From: Pseudaquidulcibacter sp041917055
GTDB lineage: Bacteria; Pseudomonadota; Alphaproteobacteria; Caulobacterales; Aquidulcibacteraceae
DNA: 64,000 nt
Assembly (NCBI GenBank): GCA_041917055.1
Contig: JAYRYJ010000011.1
Coordinates: forward strand, 1 to 64,000
Direction of reading: 5' to 3'
Part shown: in pieces, positions 25,796 to 33,632 of the stretch
How positions within the stretch are numbered: the stretch's first letter is position 1
Layout: every line of letters begins with the position of its first letter
Made by a program: the position numbers and the translations under genes
The notes under the pieces: generated by a model
What the model saw: the letters and a program-made list of their open reading frames with translations, nothing else
The model's database searches: none
Told to the model about the DNA's origin: nothing

Positions 25796-27562
25796 TTGAG
25801 TAAAGACAATAACAATTTCACGGGGCCAAGGCGCACGCTTGCATCGCGCATGACTACCGTTTTTGTTTTATTGAACTCTATAGTCTTGATTTTAGTTGCA
25901 GGCGCGGTTTTCTTTTCTGTTACCCAAAAATCTAGTCCTTTTGCGGTTTTGACCGTTGCGGCGGGTGGTTTGGTATTTGCGGCGGCTGCATTCATGAGTT
26001 TTGCGCAAAAAATGACCTTGCCTCTAAATGATTTGGTAGAATTTGCACAACAAACTAATCTTAAACGCCTAAGTTCCCGACTTGAAATGACAACTGGTGA
26101 CGAGATTGAAGATTTGGCACGCGCATTAAATCACATGATGTCGCGCCTCGATTCCTCAATGAAACGCATTCAGCGAATGGCTTTTGTTGATACTGTCACT
26201 GAATTGCCAAACCTTGAAAGATTTAAGCAAGAGGCCGACGAAGCGATTAAATATGCCAATACCCAAGCACTTTCAGGTGCGGTAATTTCGTTGGATGTTG
26301 ATAGGCTGTTGCGTGTGCAAAACACTTTGGGCAAAGCCATTGGTGAGGAATTATTGGGCCTGGTTTCCGAACGTCTTGCCGCCGCTGTTCGCGCATCAGA
26401 CAGGATTGTGCGCCTGCAAACTTGTTCGCAACGGCCATCATTATTGGCGCGCACCCAGACTTCAGAATTTGCGATTTTGCTTCCTGATGTATCGGACCCC
26501 ACTGAGGCAGGTCGTTTCGCGCAATTGGTTGCTGCTAGCCTTCGCCAACCTTTTGCGGTCGATAATCACAAAATCGTATTGGGCGCGAGCGCGGGCATCG
26601 CCGTTTTCCCGCAAGATGGTGAAACCGGTGAAGAAATTGCAACCTCCGCAGAATTAGCAATGTCACATGCGCGCAATGCCGGTGGTGGTCGCACAATGTT
26701 CTTTACGCGTAAGCTGAACCAACGCGCTTTAAATAAACTGGTATTAGAAAACGAAATTCGCGCTGGTATCGAGCGTGAGCAATTCGTTCCGTATTTCCAG
26801 CCAAAAATAGATTTGGGCACTGGTCGTATCGCAGGCTGTGAGGCTTTGGTGCGTTGGGTTCACCCAAAACACGGCCTTATCAGCCCGGCAAAATTCATTC
26901 CGGCAGCCGAAGAATCTAATCTTATCGGCGCATTAGGTGATTTGGTTTTGCAAAAGGCCGCATTGCGTGCCGCTGAATGGTTGCGTCGTGGTATCGCGGT
27001 TAGGGTCGCGGTTAATGTGTCGCCTGCACAATTCGGCGACGATAGTTTCACTCAAAAAGTTGTGAATGTCTTGCAAGAAGCAAAATTACCGCCAAGCCTG
27101 TTTGAATTGGAAATTACCGAATCAATCGCCATGAGCGACCCAGATAGGGTGCAAAGATTACTAGAACCATTGCGCTTGATGGGCATTAAGATTGCCATTG
27201 ATGATTTCGGCACAGGGCATTCAAACCTTGCGTCTTTGACGTCTTTGCCGTTTGATGTGTTCAAAATTGATCAAAGTTTCATTCACGCTTTGGGTAAGGA
27301 CAAACACGCGCCTGCCTTGATCGAAACCATTATCGCAATGGCGGGTGGTCTTAATTATGAAACCGTCGCCGAAGGCGTTGAAACCAAAGAGCAGGCAGCT
27401 TTCTTGAAAAAACGTGGCGCGACATTGGGTCAAGGCTATTTATTTGGCGCACCAATGCCTGCTGATGAATTTGAAGAACACGCGCGCGCCTGGGCATTAT
27501 CCGGCGAAGGCATAGAACGCACCAGTTCAACCCAAGAACCTGTGCAAATCCGCGCAGCATAG
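25796..27562 (+). CDS. Cyclic-di-GMP phosphodiesterase with degenerate GGDEF and intact EAL domain
   Basis: A 588-aa protein with a likely TTG start (an ATG 54 nt downstream is possible). Two N-terminal membrane helices (residues about 24-44 and 48-68), a HAMP-like linker, then a GGDEF domain whose signature is replaced by TSEFA (in RTQTSEFAILL), so cyclase activity is unlikely. The EAL domain is complete: CEALVRW, NVSPAQF, EITESIA, AIDDFGTGHSNLASL and EGVETKEQ. Probably hydrolyses c-di-GMP at the inner membrane, affecting the motile/sessile switch. Divergent from hisB. Confidence 0.9.
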   Translation: MSKDNNNFTGPRRTLASRMTTVFVLLNSIVLILVAGAVFFSVTQKSSPFAVLTVAAGGLVFAAAAFMSFAQKMTLPLNDLVEFAQQTNLKRLSSRLEMTTGDEIEDLARALNHMMSRLDSSMKRIQRMAFVDTVTELPNLERFKQEADEAIKYANTQALSGAVISLDVDRLLRVQNTLGKAIGEELLGLVSERLAAAVRASDRIVRLQTCSQRPSLLARTQTSEFAILLPDVSDPTEAGRFAQLVAASLRQPFAVDNHKIVLGASAGIAVFPQDGETGEEIATSAELAMSHARNAGGGRTMFFTRKLNQRALNKLVLENEIRAGIEREQFVPYFQPKIDLGTGRIAGCEALVRWVHPKHGLISPAKFIPAAEESNLIGALGDLVLQKAALRAAEWLRRGIAVRVAVNVSPAQFGDDSFTQKVVNVLQEAKLPPSLFELEITESIAMSDPDRVQRLLEPLRLMGIKIAIDDFGTGHSNLASLTSLPFDVFKIDQSFIHALGKDKHAPALIETIIAMAGGLNYETVAEGVETKEQAAFLKKRGATLGQGYLFGAPMPADEFEEHARAWALSGEGIERTSSTQEPVQIRAA

Positions 27563-27621
27563 TTTTGCTTTTTTATGGACTATCAAAAATTTGCCATTAT
27601 TGTGCTCAAAAAGGTTTGGTC

Positions 27622-28821
27622 ATGAAATTTGTAAAAACTGCTATTGCACTCACTTTAATTTTCCCATGTTTTTCTTATTCCCAGCCAATAAATTGGCAAA
27701 GTCAAGTTTGGGAAGGAAAAATCGCCAATATTGAAATCGTTTTAGAATCTCAAAAAGTGATTGATGAAAATGGTAACACCAAGATTGTTGCCCATTATTT
27801 TTATAAAAAGCATCGCAAAATAATAAATCTATTTCCTTTAGAAAGCGGTCGCGATTTTGCCGAAACTGCGTATGATTGCGTTTATGGCACCGACGAAAAT
27901 TGTAAATCGACCGGCCAAATCAGTTTCGATCGTGTGGGCGATTTTTCAAAAGGTGTCTGGTCAGATGCGAATGGTAAAAAAGACTATTTGATTGAATTAA
28001 CAAAAATTGCCGAAAAGCCACTTCTCAAAAATGAAAAATTACAAGGTTTAACAAATTTCTTTTATGCTTATGGCATAGATGGCAATTCGGCGTTTTATAA
28101 AAAATGGGTTGCTGGTCCGGTTACTATATCAAAGCCGCAAAAATTCGGCGCAAATTCAATCATCTATCAAACGGATAATTTGACGAAATCTACATATCCG
28201 CGAATTTTGTCTTTTCCAAACTCTGCAATAAAGAATAAAATTAATGGTGAATTGGACACGTTTCACAAACAAATGATTGGCGATTCCTTGGAATGTGCAT
28301 CTTTGTCAGACGAATTTCCCGGGCAGGGGTCATTTGGCGGATTTGATGAATATGACGCCAAAGTCAAAGTTCTAAACTCTAAATTCATGGTGATTGAAGA
28401 AAGTGCATCCCTATTTTGTGGTGGTGCGCACCCCAATAATATGTGGTTCAAAACCACATTCGACATGACCGATGGCACTAAATTTGATTTTTCTAAATAT
28501 TTCAAATTATACGATAGCGCAAAAGATAAAGCGGACGGGAAATATTCGCGCGGGTTTGAAAAATTTATGGCTATGCTTAATACTAAATCGAAATATCTAT
28601 TGCCGATTAGTGACAAAGAATATCTTAAAGAATGCCTCTCAAGCGAAATGGACTATTCATATACTCTGCAATTAAGTGAAAAAGGTCTTATTTTTGCGCT
28701 TTCTGACCTGCCGCACGTCATGGGCGCGTGTATGGGCGAATATTTTCTTGTGCCTTATAAAGACGTGCGCCATTTAATGACACCAAAAGGTCTTAGCTAT
28801 TTTGGTCCCTTTATGAAGTAA
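27622..28821 (+). CDS. Secreted protein of unknown function, DUF3298-like C-terminus
   Basis: A 399-aa protein with a signal peptide (MKFVKTAIALTLIFPCFSYS, start 27622 with AAAGGTTTGG upstream). The C-terminal half (SLFCGGAHPNNMWFKTTFDM, then a DGTKFDFSKYF segment and a final LPHVMGACMGEYFLVPYKD) resembles the RsiV-like DUF3298 domain, where Gly-His-Pro/Gly-Ala-His-Pro is a hallmark. Probably periplasmic. No operon partners: EAL gene upstream ends 59 nt before it, hslV follows. Function unknown. Confidence 0.7.
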   Translation: MKFVKTAIALTLIFPCFSYSQPINWQSQVWEGKIANIEIVLESQKVIDENGNTKIVAHYFYKKHRKIINLFPLESGRDFAETAYDCVYGTDENCKSTGQISFDRVGDFSKGVWSDANGKKDYLIELTKIAEKPLLKNEKLQGLTNFFYAYGIDGNSAFYKKWVAGPVTISKPQKFGANSIIYQTDNLTKSTYPRILSFPNSAIKNKINGELDTFHKQMIGDSLECASLSDEFPGQGSFGGFDEYDAKVKVLNSKFMVIEESASLFCGGAHPNNMWFKTTFDMTDGTKFDFSKYFKLYDSAKDKADGKYSRGFEKFMAMLNTKSKYLLPISDKEYLKECLSSEMDYSYTLQLSEKGLIFALSDLPHVMGACMGEYFLVPYKDVRHLMTPKGLSYFGPFMK

Positions 28822-28873
28822 TATTCCTTGAACCTCGCAAATTGCGCCCTAAATATGGTGCAAAGGAATAGAT

Positions 28874-29437
28874 ATGAGCGATTTTGAAAGATCCGCCGCC
28901 GATTGGCGTGGCACGACCATTTTGGCGGTGCGAAAAGGCGGGAAAATAGTAGTTATTGGTGACGGTCAGGTTTCAGTCGGCAATACCGTGATGAAACATG
29001 GCGCAAAGAAAATCCGAAGGCTGGCTGATGGCAAAGTTATTGTCGGGTTTGCAGGCGCAACCGCCGACGCCTTTACTTTGTTTGAGCGACTTGAACAAAA
29101 ACTAGAGCGTTTTCCAAACCAATTATTGCGCGCCGCTGTTGAACTTGCCAAAGATTGGCGCACCGACAGATATTTACGCCGCCTTGAAGCGATGTTGATT
29201 TGCGCGGACGCCAGTGGAACTTATGTTCTGACCGGAACCGGCGATGTTCTTGAACCAGATTATGATGTGACCGCAATCGGTTCGGGTGGTGGCTATGCAT
29301 TATCTGCTGCGCGCGCCTTGATGGAAACCGATTTAAGCGCCGAAGAAATCGCAAAAAAAGCCATGGCAATAGCCGCCGACATTTGTGTTTTCACGAATGG
29401 CAATACAACAATTGAAATTATGGATTCTTCAAAATAA
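28874..29437 (+). CDS. hslV: ATP-dependent protease HslVU, peptidase subunit
   Basis: A 187-aa Ntn-type threonine peptidase forming the double-hexamer core of HslVU. The N-terminal propeptide ends before the catalytic Thr in WRGTTILAVRKG, longer than the minimal Met pro-residue in E. coli and common in Alphaproteobacteria. Core strands GDGQVSVGNTVMKHGAKKIRR and GFAGATADAFTLFERLE are canonical. Overlaps hslU by 1 nt (TAATG). Confidence 0.97.
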   Translation: MSDFERSAADWRGTTILAVRKGGKIVVIGDGQVSVGNTVMKHGAKKIRRLADGKVIVGFAGATADAFTLFERLEQKLERFPNQLLRAAVELAKDWRTDRYLRRLEAMLICADASGTYVLTGTGDVLEPDYDVTAIGSGGGYALSAARALMETDLSAEEIAKKAMAIAADICVFTNGNTTIEIMDSSK

Positions 29438-30735
29438 TGTCCGACCTCTCCCCCCGCGAAATTGTTTCCGAACTTGATAAGCACGTTATCGGGCAAAATG
29501 ATGCCAAACGCGCGGTTGCTATTGCACTTCGCAATCGCTGGCGCCGCAAAAAATTGCCACCACAATTGCGCGAAGACACAACCCCAAAAAATATTCTAAT
29601 GATTGGGCCGACTGGTGTCGGCAAGACCGAAATTGCGCGCCGCCTTGCAAAATTGGCGAATGCGCCCTTTGTTAAAGTGGAAGCCACCAAATTCACTGAA
29701 GTTGGCTATGTCGGGCGCGATGTTGAACAAATTGTGCGCGATTTGGTCGAAGCCTCAATTCAATTAGTGCGCGAACACAGGCGCAAAGAAGTGCGCGCGC
29801 GCGCCGAAGCCCAAGCCGAAGATAGGGTTCTTGCGGCATTGGTCGGCGCAAATGCCGGTGATTCCACCAAAGAAATGTTCCGCAAAAAGCTACGTGCCGG
29901 TGAATTAGACGAAAAAGAAGTCGAACTTGAATTTGATGCCCCACCGCAAGGGCCGCAAATGATGGAAATCCCTGGCGGGATGGCAGGTATGATTGATTTG
30001 GGTTCAATGCTTGGCGGTCTTGGACCTACACGCAAAAAAAGCCGCAAAATGATGGTGAAAGATGCCTATGAACCATTAATTGCTGAGGAAAGTGATAATT
30101 TAATAGATAAAGATAGCCTTACCCAAGCTGCCCTTGAACTGGCGCAAAATGAGGGCGTGGTCTTTATTGATGAAATCGACAAAATCTGTGCGCGTTCAGA
30201 ACGCCAAGGTGCAGATGTCTCTCGCGAAGGTGTGCAGCGTGATTTATTGCCATTGATTGAAGGCACGACCGTGACCACAAAACACGGCGCGGTAAAAACC
30301 GACCATATTCTATTCATTGCGTCAGGTGCATTTCACGTTGCCAAACCGTCGGACTTATTGCCCGAATTGCAAGGGCGATTGCCGATTCGTGTTGAATTAC
30401 AGGCATTATCAAAAGAAGATATGAAACGTATTTTGGTTGAACCACAATCAAGCCTTACGAAACAATACGCGGGATTGATGGCGACTGAAGGTGTAACATT
30501 GGATTTCACCCAAAACGGAATTGAAGCAATCGCGACCAGTGCGGTTGAGGTCAATACGAGGGTCGAAAATATCGGCGCGCGACGTTTGCATACGGTTCTA
30601 GAACGTGTTTTGGACGAAATTTCATTTACCGCCACCGATAAAGACGGCGAAACCATTGTTATTGACGAAGAATATGTCAATTCGCGCGTCAAAGACCTAT
30701 CGCAAAACGCCGATCTAAGCCGCTTTGTATTGTAG
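29437..30735 (+). CDS. hslU: ATP-dependent protease HslVU, ATPase subunit
   Basis: A 432-aa AAA+ unfoldase. Walker A MIGPTGVGKTEIARRLA (near residue 50), pore motif EVGYVGRDVE, an I-domain insert, Walker B VVFIDEIDKICAR and C-terminal tail ending LSRFVL that docks into HslV. Start overlaps the hslV stop. Canonical length. Confidence 0.97.
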   Translation: MSDLSPREIVSELDKHVIGQNDAKRAVAIALRNRWRRKKLPPQLREDTTPKNILMIGPTGVGKTEIARRLAKLANAPFVKVEATKFTEVGYVGRDVEQIVRDLVEASIQLVREHRRKEVRARAEAQAEDRVLAALVGANAGDSTKEMFRKKLRAGELDEKEVELEFDAPPQGPQMMEIPGGMAGMIDLGSMLGGLGPTRKKSRKMMVKDAYEPLIAEESDNLIDKDSLTQAALELAQNEGVVFIDEIDKICARSERQGADVSREGVQRDLLPLIEGTTVTTKHGAVKTDHILFIASGAFHVAKPSDLLPELQGRLPIRVELQALSKEDMKRILVEPQSSLTKQYAGLMATEGVTLDFTQNGIEAIATSAVEVNTRVENIGARRLHTVLERVLDEISFTATDKDGETIVIDEEYVNSRVKDLSQNADLSRFVL

Positions 30736-30746
30736 CATTGCAATCT

Positions 30747-30780
30747 TTGTGTAAATTAGTATATTATAAAATACTAATTT
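30747..30780 (+). promoter_or_regulatory. Palindromic operator/promoter of the rhodanese gene
   Basis: A perfect 10-bp inverted repeat, AAATTAGTAT (30753-30762) and ATACTAATTT (30771-30780), surrounds a -10-like TATTATAA 14 nt before the start codon; TTGTGT at 30747 could serve as -35. The overlap of dyad and promoter is what a repressor of the ArsR/MarR type would need. Regulator unknown. Confidence 0.5.
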
Positions 30781-30793
30781 ATTGAGGATTGTT

Positions 30794-31192
30794 ATGAAAA
30801 CAAATAAAATTCTTCCTTTAATCAGCTTGGCGATTTTTTCGGCAGCAAGTTTTGGCTTAGGTGCGTGTTCGCAACAAAGCGCACAGGCGCAATCGTCATT
30901 GTCCACAATTTCAGGAAGTGAAGCCAAAAAAATTATCAAGGACCAAAGTGATATTGTAATTATTGACGTTCGAACCGCCGAAGAATTTGCAAGCGGACAC
31001 ATAGCAAATGCCACAAATATTGATTTTTATTCCGCAGATTTTGGCGCGCAAATTTCGGCATTGCCAAAAGACAAAACCTATATTGTCTATTGTCGATCTG
31101 GCAATCGTTCGGGCAAATCAATGCAAACCTTTAAGGATCAAGGTTTCACAAAAGTTTACAATGTTGCAGGTGGCATTGGCGCCCTGCAATAA
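30794..31192 (+). CDS. Rhodanese-domain lipoprotein
   Basis: A 132-aa protein. Start ATG at 30794 after TTGAGGATTGTT. Lipoprotein signal peptide with lipobox LGAC, so anchored in an envelope membrane. Single rhodanese domain from about residue 40: VIIDVRTAEEFASGHIANA and the active-site loop YCRSGNRSGKS with the persulfide-forming Cys. Likely a periplasmic sulfurtransferase or thiol carrier. A perfect palindrome over its promoter suggests dedicated regulation, perhaps by reactive sulfur (inference). Confidence 0.88.
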   Translation: MKTNKILPLISLAIFSAASFGLGACSQQSAQAQSSLSTISGSEAKKIIKDQSDIVIIDVRTAEEFASGHIANATNIDFYSADFGAQISALPKDKTYIVYCRSGNRSGKSMQTFKDQGFTKVYNVAGGIGALQ

Positions 31193-31417
31193 TTATTTTA
31201 TGAATTCAATCCATGCACTTAGGCAGGCGGTTAAAATAAGCGCGCCATAAACAAATGCCGCGATTTTGCTTTTGTCGGAAATATGGTCTTTGTGATGCAT
31301 TTTTTGCCAATCTTTTGGGGGAGGATTATATATTTTGCATAAGCTAACATATTTTGTTGCGATGCACAATAAATTAATCATTGTTTTTGAAGCAGAATTT
31401 GCAAGGCTTGTCTGCAC
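31193..31417 (-). CDS. Possible small membrane protein
   Basis: Open frame of 74 codons, not recognised. It ends in a hydrophobic segment (IAAFVYGALILTACLSAWIEF) suggesting a single membrane helix. Internal Met codons (31381, 31300) could be the real start; none has a clear ribosome site. It fills the gap between the rhodanese and the GNAT gene. Confidence 0.35.
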   Translation of the reverse strand: MQTSLANSASKTMINLLCIATKYVSLCKIYNPPPKDWQKMHHKDHISDKSKIAAFVYGALILTACLSAWIEFIK

Positions 31418-31429
31418 CCACGCATAAAT

Positions 31430-31933
31430 TCACAATTTTAATTGCATAAAAACGCTATCTAAAATTTGTGAAAATTTCTCTCCCACACCTTCAAAAATAC
31501 CGATTTCCTTGAATCCCAATGATTTATGAAGTGCGACGGATGCGTGGTTTTCACTGTCTCCGATTACTGCAATCATATTTTTCAAGCCTTGGGCTTTGCA
31601 TTCGGCAATAAGTTTCACCATTAATAATTTACCGATACCGTGACCACGAAAATCCCTGTGAATATAAACTGAATTTTCGCAAACAAAACGCCAACCTTCA
31701 CGTCCGCGAAAAAGTCCGGCATAGGCATAACCCACGATTTGCCCCTCCTTCTTGGCAACCAAATAGGGGTAATTAGCGCCGGTAATCGCTTCAAACCTGC
31801 GAATCAATTCTGATTTGTCGGGCGCAAAATATTCCCAAGATGCGGTTTCATTTTCTACGCAATAGCCATAAATCGCGCAAATTTCGTCAAAATCATGGAT
31901 TTGGGCATTTGAAATTTCAAACTGCGCACTCAT
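31430..31933 (-). CDS. GNAT-family N-acetyltransferase, phosphinothricin acetyltransferase-like
   Basis: A 167-aa acetyltransferase. The pattern EIDEICAIYGYCVENETASWE-like N-terminus, VYIHRDFRGHGIGKLLM (acetyl-CoA loop) and AVIGDSENHASVALHKSLGFKEIG match the Pat/Bar subfamily, which acetylates phosphinothricin-like or methionine-sulfoximine-like substrates. Physiological substrate unknown. Overlaps the upstream SDR gene by 4 nt, so both are co-transcribed. Confidence 0.88.
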   Translation of the reverse strand: MSAQFEISNAQIHDFDEICAIYGYCVENETASWEYFAPDKSELIRRFEAITGANYPYLVAKKEGQIVGYAYAGLFRGREGWRFVCENSVYIHRDFRGHGIGKLLMVKLIAECKAQGLKNMIAVIGDSENHASVALHKSLGFKEIGIFEGVGEKFSQILDSVFMQLKL

Positions 31934-32682
31934 TTTTTCAATACCATGGAGGTAAGTTTGAATTTTATGAAATAGGGCAGGGCTTTAATAAATTTCATCA
32001 AAAATGCCATTTTCCACGGATAAATAATTTCAAACTTTTTGCTCATAAGACCCTTATAGATTATCCTTGCGCTTTCTTCTGCGCTTATCAAAAACGGCAT
32101 CGGGAAATTGTTTTTATCGGTTAAAGGCGTTGCCACAAACCCTGGATTAATGAGCTTTAAATCAACGCCCTTTCGTTTCAAAGCGGGCGCAAGGCTTTCG
32201 GCCATATTAATCAATGCCGCCTTTGACCCGCCATAGGCCGCCGCCATCGGCAGGCCATTTATACCGGCTACCGATGAAACAATCCCAATCGTCCCTGCAT
32301 TTTTTTCAAGCATTTCAGGAACCAAAACCTGCAAACAATTCACCGTGCCCATGACATTCAAATTGAAGGTTTCTTCATAGGCTTTTCTATCGAATTTATA
32401 TGGATTATCGCGAATATAGGACCCGGCACAAATGACGGCATAATCAATTTGCCCCACGGCTGTTTTGGTTTTCTCAAATGCGGCTTCGACTGTTTCAAAT
32501 TTGGTGACGTCAATTGGAATAGGGATTAAATTGATTGGGTCAGATTTCGCGATTTCGTCTAATTTGTCGGCACTCCGCGCACTTATTACGACTTTATAGC
32601 CCAAATAATGCATAAATAGTGCAAGCGATTTGCCAATTCCGGTTGATGCCCCGATAATCCATATTGTTTTTTTGTTTTCCAT
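31930..32682 (-). CDS. Short-chain dehydrogenase/reductase (SDR)
   Basis: A 250-aa classical SDR. Cofactor motif GASTGIGKSLA (about residue 11), active-site region with SSVAG and YGGSKAALINMAESLAP (catalytic Tyr-x3-Lys). C-terminal hydrophobic, basic tail (MAFLMKFIKALPYFIKFKL) suggests membrane association. Substrate unknown. Forms a pair with the following GNAT gene. Confidence 0.92.
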   Translation of the reverse strand: MENKKTIWIIGASTGIGKSLALFMHYLGYKVVISARSADKLDEIAKSDPINLIPIPIDVTKFETVEAAFEKTKTAVGQIDYAVICAGSYIRDNPYKFDRKAYEETFNLNVMGTVNCLQVLVPEMLEKNAGTIGIVSSVAGINGLPMAAAYGGSKAALINMAESLAPALKRKGVDLKLINPGFVATPLTDKNNFPMPFLISAEESARIIYKGLMSKKFEIIYPWKMAFLMKFIKALPYFIKFKLTSMVLKK

Positions 32683-32783
32683 TTTTGCCTCTTATGAACC
32701 TTACCCTTAGATACGAGATAAACACGCAATCGGTTGAAAATCCATAGGCATAATTCATTCGTAAACGCCACAAGGAGTTAAGA

Positions 32784-33281
32784 ATGAAAATTATGCCTGC
32801 ATTAATCGGCTCATTGGCACTAAGTCTGCCATCTATCGCAGTGTCACAGGAAACATTACTACTTGAAGAGTTTTTCAAGGGTGAGAGCCGTGCCAAAGGA
32901 AGTTTCAAAGCCATAAATGGCGCCACCCGAAATTTTGACGTGAAATTATTTGGCGAATTCGACGGCAAAATCCTTAAGCTGAAAGAAGATTTCCTTTTTG
33001 AAAACGGCGAAAAAGACACCAAAACATGGGTTTTTGAAAAAGTCACAGAGAATAAATATATCGGCACGCGCGAAGATGTTATTGGCAATACCGAGGTCAC
33101 GATAAATGGGAACAAAGCAGTTTTCACCTATTTAGTTTATCTTGATGGAAAAAACAAAAAAATGAAAGTCCGCTTTCACGACGAAATGATTCTTCAATCG
33201 CCCAATAAATTGGTCAATAAAGCCAAAGTGACAAAATGGGGATTTGAAATCGCGCAAACATCGGTCGAGTTTGAAAAATGA
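32784..33281 (+). CDS. DUF3833-type exported protein
   Basis: A 165-aa protein. Signal peptide MKIMPALIGSLALSLPSIAVS preceded by AAGGAG. The rest is beta-rich lipocalin-like sequence (EEFFKGESRAKGSFKAINGA, then WVFEKVTENKYIGTREDV) matching DUF3833. In other bacteria DUF3833 genes adjoin SDR and cyclopropane-fatty-acid/FAD genes; here a divergent SDR lies 101 nt away. Function unknown, probably envelope or lipid-related. Confidence 0.75.
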   Translation: MKIMPALIGSLALSLPSIAVSQETLLLEEFFKGESRAKGSFKAINGATRNFDVKLFGEFDGKILKLKEDFLFENGEKDTKTWVFEKVTENKYIGTREDVIGNTEVTINGNKAVFTYLVYLDGKNKKMKVRFHDEMILQSPNKLVNKAKVTKWGFEIAQTSVEFEK

Positions 33282-33353
33282 ATTCAGATTTTCACATCTG
33301 CGATAAACACTTGCACCATAGACAATTGATGCGCTAAAGCCTGCGAATGGTCG

Positions 33354-33428
33354 GGGCGTATAGCTCAGCGGGAGAGCACTACATTGACATTGTAGGGGTC
33401 ATAGGTTCAATCCCTATTACGCCCACCA
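33354..33428 (+). tRNA. tRNA-Val (anticodon GAC)
   Basis: A 75-nt cloverleaf: acceptor GGGCGTA/TACGCCC, discriminator A, encoded CCA. Anticodon stem-loop CTACA-TTGACAT-TGTAG gives GAC. T-arm GGTTCAATCCC. The second 74-bp repeat copy starts 8 nt after it. Confidence 0.96.
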
Positions 33429-33435
33429 TTTTTTG

Positions 33436-33509
33436 AAAAATTTGCTGAAGGCAAATTTTGCTCTTCGACTTATCCAAAAAGTCTGCAACTTTTTGGGTCT
33501 AATCGCGGC
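33436..33509 (+). repeat. tRNA-associated 74-bp repeat, copy 2
   Basis: Aligns without gaps to 8341-8414 with only three differences. The first hairpin here reads AAATTTGCTGAAGGCAAATTT, keeping the stem by a G-T pair. Located directly behind tRNA-Val. The remaining sequence to 33632 shows no gene. Confidence 0.85.
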
Positions 33510-33632
33510 GCTTTACTGACACATTTTTTGACATCTCACTTTATTGATGCCGATTCCCTTATAAACCCATCCTTCTGCGTAAACATATCTTAACCGCTTG
33601 ATGGTATTACAAGCCAAATAATTGGGTTTGGT

